Source: VGSG01 sp040756375 (GTDB taxonomy: Bacteria; Desulfobacterota; Desulfomonilia; Desulfomonilales; Desulfomonilaceae). Taken from it: a DNA stretch of 64,000 nt. Each line of letters begins with the position of its first letter. Position 1 is the first letter of the stretch. Of the stretch, positions 60,913 through 64,000 are shown in pieces. The DNA lies in the NCBI GenBank assembly GCA_040756375.1, contig JBFLZC010000020.1, positions 30,648-94,647 of the forward strand, written 5' to 3'. The notes beneath the pieces were generated by a model that was given only the letters and a program-made list of their open reading frames with translations, made no database searches and was not told where the DNA came from. A program made the translations under genes and the position numbers.

Positions 60913-61278
60913 AGCTGACCTCCCTACACTCGGTCCACTCTCACGCCTTCATCGCTTCTGGCTAACAATAATTAGATGTGTCCGCATCAAATGCAAGGTT
61001 CTTTGTTTCTGTCCGCATAAGACGCCGCTGGTAATCCCGGGCCTACACACTTCAGCAGCGACGAGATACCCGCCAACTGGCTTGATGAGTTGCGCGTGAC
61101 GACCAGTTGCCATACTTCATCCTGTCATGCTCATCGTAGAGCGTATACGCGTACGCAACGAATATTAGCTTCGTCAGATTCTCAGGAGGCTTCGTCACAA
61201 TTGGTCCTCAAAACTGCTAACGCCCAGCTTGAGAGGTGGAAATAGAGCGCAGCAGGATGAGCATCGTTCCCAAAACTG
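60913..61278. other. Intergenic region with part of a dispersed repeat
   Basis: No gene is supported. Bases 61006-61037 form the left copy of the 32-bp direct repeat that flanks the Mrr-like gene. The rest contains nothing I can name. Confidence 0.45.
61006..61037. repeat. 32-bp direct repeat, left of the Mrr-like gene
   Basis: TTTCTGTCCGCATAAGACGCC and 11 further bases match 62104-62135 at 29 of 32 positions in the same orientation. The two copies bracket the endonuclease gene. The right copy continues into the 119-bp dispersed repeat. Confidence 0.7.
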
Positions 61279-62055
61279 TCATGCGCGCTCTCCAAATATA
61301 CGATCAAATTCCGAGATGGCTAAGGACGCATTTCTGCAAAAGGCGTCCAGAAACCCTCGGAGGGTGGATGCGTCCAAGAGGTCATCGGGAATCCAGAACT
61401 CCGCGGTTTGATTGAAACTTCCTTCCTTTTTCCTCAGCGGAAGCTCCAACGGAGGTCTATCGAAGACAGGAATTGTTACGCTGTAAGGAAGAACCACTGA
61501 AGCCAACCCCAAATACTTATTCCTTAGCAACTTGAACTCACATTGCCTTTCTTTCGAAAGATTATTGGCCTTCTTGATTATTCGACTGTTTATTGGCTCC
61601 GTATACTCTTCCAAGGGACCTGCGGCTTCTGCAATTTTTGGTATAAAATAGTTCTCGATCCATTGGTCGTAAAAGTCAGATTGGAAATCTTCCCAGGTAA
61701 CTAGTCTTAGTGGGCTATTGCGTGCTGCGGTAAGAGCTCCAGTCTGGAATCCCTGAGACGAGATGATGTAACCGACATTTGCGCCAAAATCAGATACCAC
61801 GGTCCTAAATGCGTGTACGATGGTCTTTGGCACAGCAGATGCCCAATGCTTGCATTCTACCAAAAACGTAATCTCGGGGCGCCCCTTCGTATCACTGACA
61901 TAAACATCCACGTTAACAGGACCTCTTGCGGTCTCGATGGTCTTGTCAGTCTCAGTATCATAACCGCACTCTGAGAGTATCCTTCCAGCCATATCCTGAA
62001 GATCTTTCCAAACGGCGGGATTGTTTTCAATGAGTGGAAGACTGTTCATAGCCAT
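61279..62055 (-). CDS. Mrr-like PD-(D/E)XK restriction endonuclease
   Basis: About 258 residues. The N-terminal half has the Mrr/PD-(D/E)XK pattern: WKDLQDMAGRILSECGYDTE, NVDVYVSDTKGRPEITFLVECKHWASAVP with the acidic-to-ECK spacing of the catalytic site, then a Gln-type helix SQGFQTGALTAA. The C-terminal half (PLELPLRKKEGSFN) is of unknown type. Mrr-like enzymes cleave modified DNA or serve in defence. ATG 62055 or 62049 are possible starts with weak sites. No methyltransferase is adjacent. The gene is bracketed by direct repeats. Confidence 0.8.
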   Translation of the reverse strand: MAMNSLPLIENNPAVWKDLQDMAGRILSECGYDTETDKTIETARGPVNVDVYVSDTKGRPEITFLVECKHWASAVPKTIVHAFRTVVSDFGANVGYIISSQGFQTGALTAARNSPLRLVTWEDFQSDFYDQWIENYFIPKIAEAAGPLEEYTEPINSRIIKKANNLSKERQCEFKLLRNKYLGLASVVLPYSVTIPVFDRPPLELPLRKKEGSFNQTAEFWIPDDLLDASTLRGFLDAFCRNASLAISEFDRIFGERA

Positions 62056-62103
62056 TGACACCAAAATGATTGAGTTGATATGCACGAGACGGGGACTCTT
62101 GGC

Positions 62104-62230
62104 TTTCTGTCCGCACAAGACGCCTCTGGGAATCCTCCAGCCGCCGTCACAAAACCTCGTATATCAAACGGTTGTCGTTGCTTTGGCCGTTTAACTTGTC
62201 CTATCATGCGGGTCGGCACAATAACTCTCT
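62104..62230. repeat. Right direct repeat (62104-62135) running into the ~119-bp dispersed repeat (62116-62230)
   Basis: The 32-bp direct repeat matches 61006-61037 at 29 of 32 positions. From 62116 on, the sequence follows the repeat at 57901-58019 without gaps. The overlap suggests one element with a shared conserved end. Confidence 0.6.
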
Positions 62231-62296
62231 TTCATACCGCATGCACTGGACTTCACACCCCCGATGATCCTCGCTTGAACTGGAATTGTGTCGCGA

Positions 62297-62331
62297 TCTT
62301 GCCATTTTTGCCGTTTTGGCGCCCGTAAGGG
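62297..62331. repeat. 35-bp dispersed repeat, copy 2
   Basis: Matches 59621-59655 at 31 of 35 positions. It lies just before the 3' end of the FMN reductase gene. Confidence 0.65.
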
Positions 62332-62340
62332 GTGGTGGAA

Positions 62341-62913
62341 TCAGGTCATGTCTGCAATACGATGAGCGAATCCGGCCGCTCGCTGCCGAATCTCGTCACC
62401 CATGGCGTCGGGAGTCGTGGTAAAGGGCACAACCAGCGTGTCACCGTAGGCGCATTTCAGGTAATCGGCCAGCTTCTTGAACGTTTCGACCAGCATTTCC
62501 GTGTTGTTTTCCGCGGCGTCCTCGCACGTGACGACAAGCCCTATCTTCCTGCCTTCCATAAGGGACTGCCATTGAGCCGTTGCGTAACCCGTGACAAGAC
62601 TGCAATGACGATCGATCAGCGCCTTCATCTGTGCCGTGGGACCCCAAAAGTACACGGGCGATGCATACAGCACCATGTCGGAAGCCATCAAACGCCCGAG
62701 GATTCCTACAGCATCGTCCTTCTGTGGGCAGCCGGCTTTGTCAGTGAACTTCTTGCAGGTCCAACATCCCTTGCAACCGTTAATCTTGTGATCGACAACG
62801 TTGATGCGCTGGACACGGTGGCCGCGCGCCTCCAGGGCCTCTTCCACCCATCCGAGGACCTTGCTCGTGTTCCCCTTCTTCCGTGGACTCCCTAGAACAG
62901 TTACTATTTCCAC
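62341..62913 (-). CDS. Flavodoxin-fold NADPH-dependent FMN reductase-like protein
   Basis: The 190-residue protein has the FMN phosphate loop GSPRKKGNTSKVL at residues 8-20, CKGCWTCKK with an iron-sulfur-flavoprotein-like Cys set (CKGCWTC...GCPQ), and YASPVYFWGPTAQMKALIDR. Members reduce flavins, quinones or metals; iron-sulfur flavoproteins of anaerobes have the same cysteines. Oligomeric iron-sulfur flavoprotein is plausible. No associated partner gene. Confidence 0.88.
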   Translation of the reverse strand: MEIVTVLGSPRKKGNTSKVLGWVEEALEARGHRVQRINVVDHKINGCKGCWTCKKFTDKAGCPQKDDAVGILGRLMASDMVLYASPVYFWGPTAQMKALIDRHCSLVTGYATAQWQSLMEGRKIGLVVTCEDAAENNTEMLVETFKKLADYLKCAYGDTLVVPFTTTPDAMGDEIRQRAAGFAHRIADMT

Positions 62914-62985
62914 TAGTTGCCCCCATTGGCGTCGAGCCGAATTATGCGGCGGCAGGGGGCGGTCTGAATGATTCCGGTGGGTTAT

Positions 62986-63059
62986 TGGCTGGGGGACAAG
63001 GATTCGAACCTCGGTTACCTGGGCCAGAACCAGGCGTCCTGCCGCTAGACGATCCCCCA
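62986..63059 (-). tRNA. tRNA-Gln (anticodon CTG)
   Basis: A 74-base cloverleaf runs from TGGGGGA at 63059 to TCCCCCA-G-CCA at 62986. The U1-A72 pair and discriminator G73 are those of bacterial tRNA-Gln. The anticodon loop is TTCTGGC with anticodon CTG, flanked by CCTGG/CCAGG. The T arm has GGTTCGAATCC. CCA is encoded. Confidence 0.95.
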
Positions 63060-63071
63060 GCGGTCCTTTCT

Positions 63072-63100
63072 TTCTAATGCTTTGCAGGGGAATGTGTCAA
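63072..63100 (-). promoter_or_regulatory. Promoter of tRNA-Gln
   Basis: On the minus strand a perfect TTGACA (63100-63095) lies 17 bases from a weak TTAGAA (63077-63072). The -35 element overlaps the last codons of the upstream YrdC-family gene, which shares the strand. Confidence 0.5.
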
Positions 63101-63741
63101 GGGCTATCCGACTCGCCTCGATTGCGGAGGCATGACCGGAAGAAGTCGCTCAAGAGCGATCCCGGGATTGCTCCATCCCGAATGATTCTCAGCTCAGCGT
63201 CGGCCGGCTCAACTACGGTGGATGGGTTGCCCCCGGGAGTCGGACCCAGATCGATCACCAAGTCTACCGCTTGCAGCACCTCTGGGCTGATCATGGAAAC
63301 TTCCGAAGGGTCCGGATCGCCGGTGAGGTTCGCGCTCGTGGCTGTGATGAAGCCTCCGGCTCTAGCCGCGAGCGAGCGGGCAGGGCAGGTGGGTGGGAGT
63401 CTCAGGCCGATCAGCCCGTCCGGGTTTGTAAGCAGGTTCGAGAGAGGTCTCCTCGGCCGAAGCAGTATAGTCAAGCTTCCAGGCCAGAAACGAGCCATAA
63501 GCTCCTGGACCCGGGCGTCAGGCGGTTCAATGAGATCTTCGACAACTGATCGGTCGGATGCGATCAACGGCAGCGGCTTGTTTTCGTCGCGCTGCTTGAT
63601 CTGAAAGATGCGGCGAACCGCCTGCTCCTGGAAAGGGTCAGCCGCGAGCCCGTAGAACGTCTCGGTGGGAACGATCACCACTCCGCCGGAACGGATGATC
63701 TCGGCTGCTTGACCCAAGATTTGGTCCACGTGCTGAGTCAA
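63097..63741 (-). CDS. YrdC/Sua5-family threonylcarbamoyl-AMP synthase-like protein
   Basis: The 214-residue protein has the YrdC fold: GGVVIVPTETFYGLAADPF, IFQIKQRDENKPLPLI, FWPGSLTILL, IGLRLP and ATSANLTGDP. Family enzymes make threonylcarbamoyl-AMP from Thr, bicarbonate and ATP for t6A tRNA modification. The lack of a Sua5 C-terminal domain points to YrdC/YciO size. It is next to tRNA-Gln but not functionally linked. The start at 63741 has GAGG-like bases upstream (CCTCACGTT reversed). Confidence 0.88.
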   Translation of the reverse strand: MTQHVDQILGQAAEIIRSGGVVIVPTETFYGLAADPFQEQAVRRIFQIKQRDENKPLPLIASDRSVVEDLIEPPDARVQELMARFWPGSLTILLRPRRPLSNLLTNPDGLIGLRLPPTCPARSLAARAGGFITATSANLTGDPDPSEVSMISPEVLQAVDLVIDLGPTPGGNPSTVVEPADAELRIIRDGAIPGSLLSDFFRSCLRNRGESDSP

Positions 63742-63842
63742 CGTGAGGTCTTTCCTTACAGATGCTTTAGCTCTTGGTACACTAGTTACTAAAGGGATTA
63801 TTGCTTTTGCTCCGAAAGCCTCCAGGATATCACTTGCTCAAC

Positions 63843-63893
63843 TTGAGGCATCCTGCGTCCAGGATGGACGCCACGATAGTAGCCCGGCGATTT
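63843..63893. repeat. 51-bp dispersed repeat, copy 2
   Basis: Matches 56820-56870 at 46 of 51 positions, including the GCGTCC/GGACGC hairpin and the CGATAGTAGCCCGGCGATTT end. The flanks up to the right edge show no gene. Confidence 0.7.
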
Positions 63894-64000
63894 AGAGACT
63901 GTCTCAGAAGTCTGTGAGAAATGACCAGGCAATGGGACGCCCGCCGCCTGAGGCAAGAGGATCACCCTCGTAGGGCCTGCAGGACCCTGTGAAGGGATCT

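Overview
The window looks like chromosomal DNA of an anaerobic or microaerophilic Desulfobacterota (deltaproteobacterial) organism, perhaps Desulfomonile-like. That placement is inferred from gene content: an A-type flavoprotein for oxygen/NO detoxification, a large multiheme cytochrome and molybdoenzyme cluster, a tripartite carboxylate (Tct) transporter with a CoA ligase, and many short palindromic intergenic repeats. No phage, insertion sequence, CRISPR array or replication origin is visible. The sequence has one scaffold gap (10 N) followed by a 91-base C run, almost certainly an assembly artefact.

Layout. 1-5265 (-): a giant surface protein (LEPR-XLL, DUF4347, cadherin/VCBS-like repeats) running off the left edge. 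5597-6799: flavodiiron protein. 7093-12256 (-): TetR-RND efflux operon with a good promoter. 12422-13669 (-): orphan amino-acid/amide-type binding protein. 14229-14304 (-): tRNA-Phe with promoter and terminator. 14407-17074 (-): MoxR-type ATPase overlapping a TraB-like protein. 17221-18405 (-): HemW. 18.6-21.5 kb: small soluble and membrane proteins and a methyltransferase. 21.8-23.3 kb (-): inverse autotransporter barrel. 23.4-29.7 kb: catabolic cassette (enoyl-CoA hydratase divergent from FadR-type regulator, CoA ligase and TctCBA) with a palindromic operator at the regulator's start. 29.7-33.6 kb (-): DUF2007-type membrane protein and a non-flagellar MotA/MotB-like pair. 34.1-35.9 kb: VanX-like dipeptidase, small membrane protein, orphan antitoxin. 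36.0-37.8 kb (-): TIR-like effector candidate with a small two-helix membrane protein.

The centrepiece is 38.0-51.0 kb. A two-component system whose kinase carries a c-type heme motif (CLQCH) in its sensor domain is divergent from a ten-gene respiratory operon: octaheme HAO-like cytochrome, tetraheme cytochrome, HybA-like Fe-S protein, NrfD-like membrane subunit, HEAT-repeat protein, second tetraheme cytochrome, NapA-like molybdoenzyme, NapD, NapG and NapH. Four TTTAC-type boxes with 10-11 bp helical phasing lie between the two units and are the obvious candidate binding site for the response regulator. The NapA-like enzyme has Ser where NapA has its Mo-ligating Cys, so its substrate is uncertain. 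I consider this composite Nap/HAO/NrfD operon the most interesting system here.

51.0-64.0 kb: membrane-anchored caspase-like protease with a coiled-coil partner, QueG-like Fe-S protein, DMT transporter, berberine-bridge-type flavoprotein oxidase, a DUF4258/DUF2283 pair whose first gene probably starts at CTG, an Mrr-like endonuclease flanked by 32-bp direct repeats, an FMN reductase, tRNA-Gln and a YrdC/Sua5 protein. Palindromic elements are dense, including three modular double-hairpin elements of one family, a perfect 56-bp palindrome and several short dispersed repeats.
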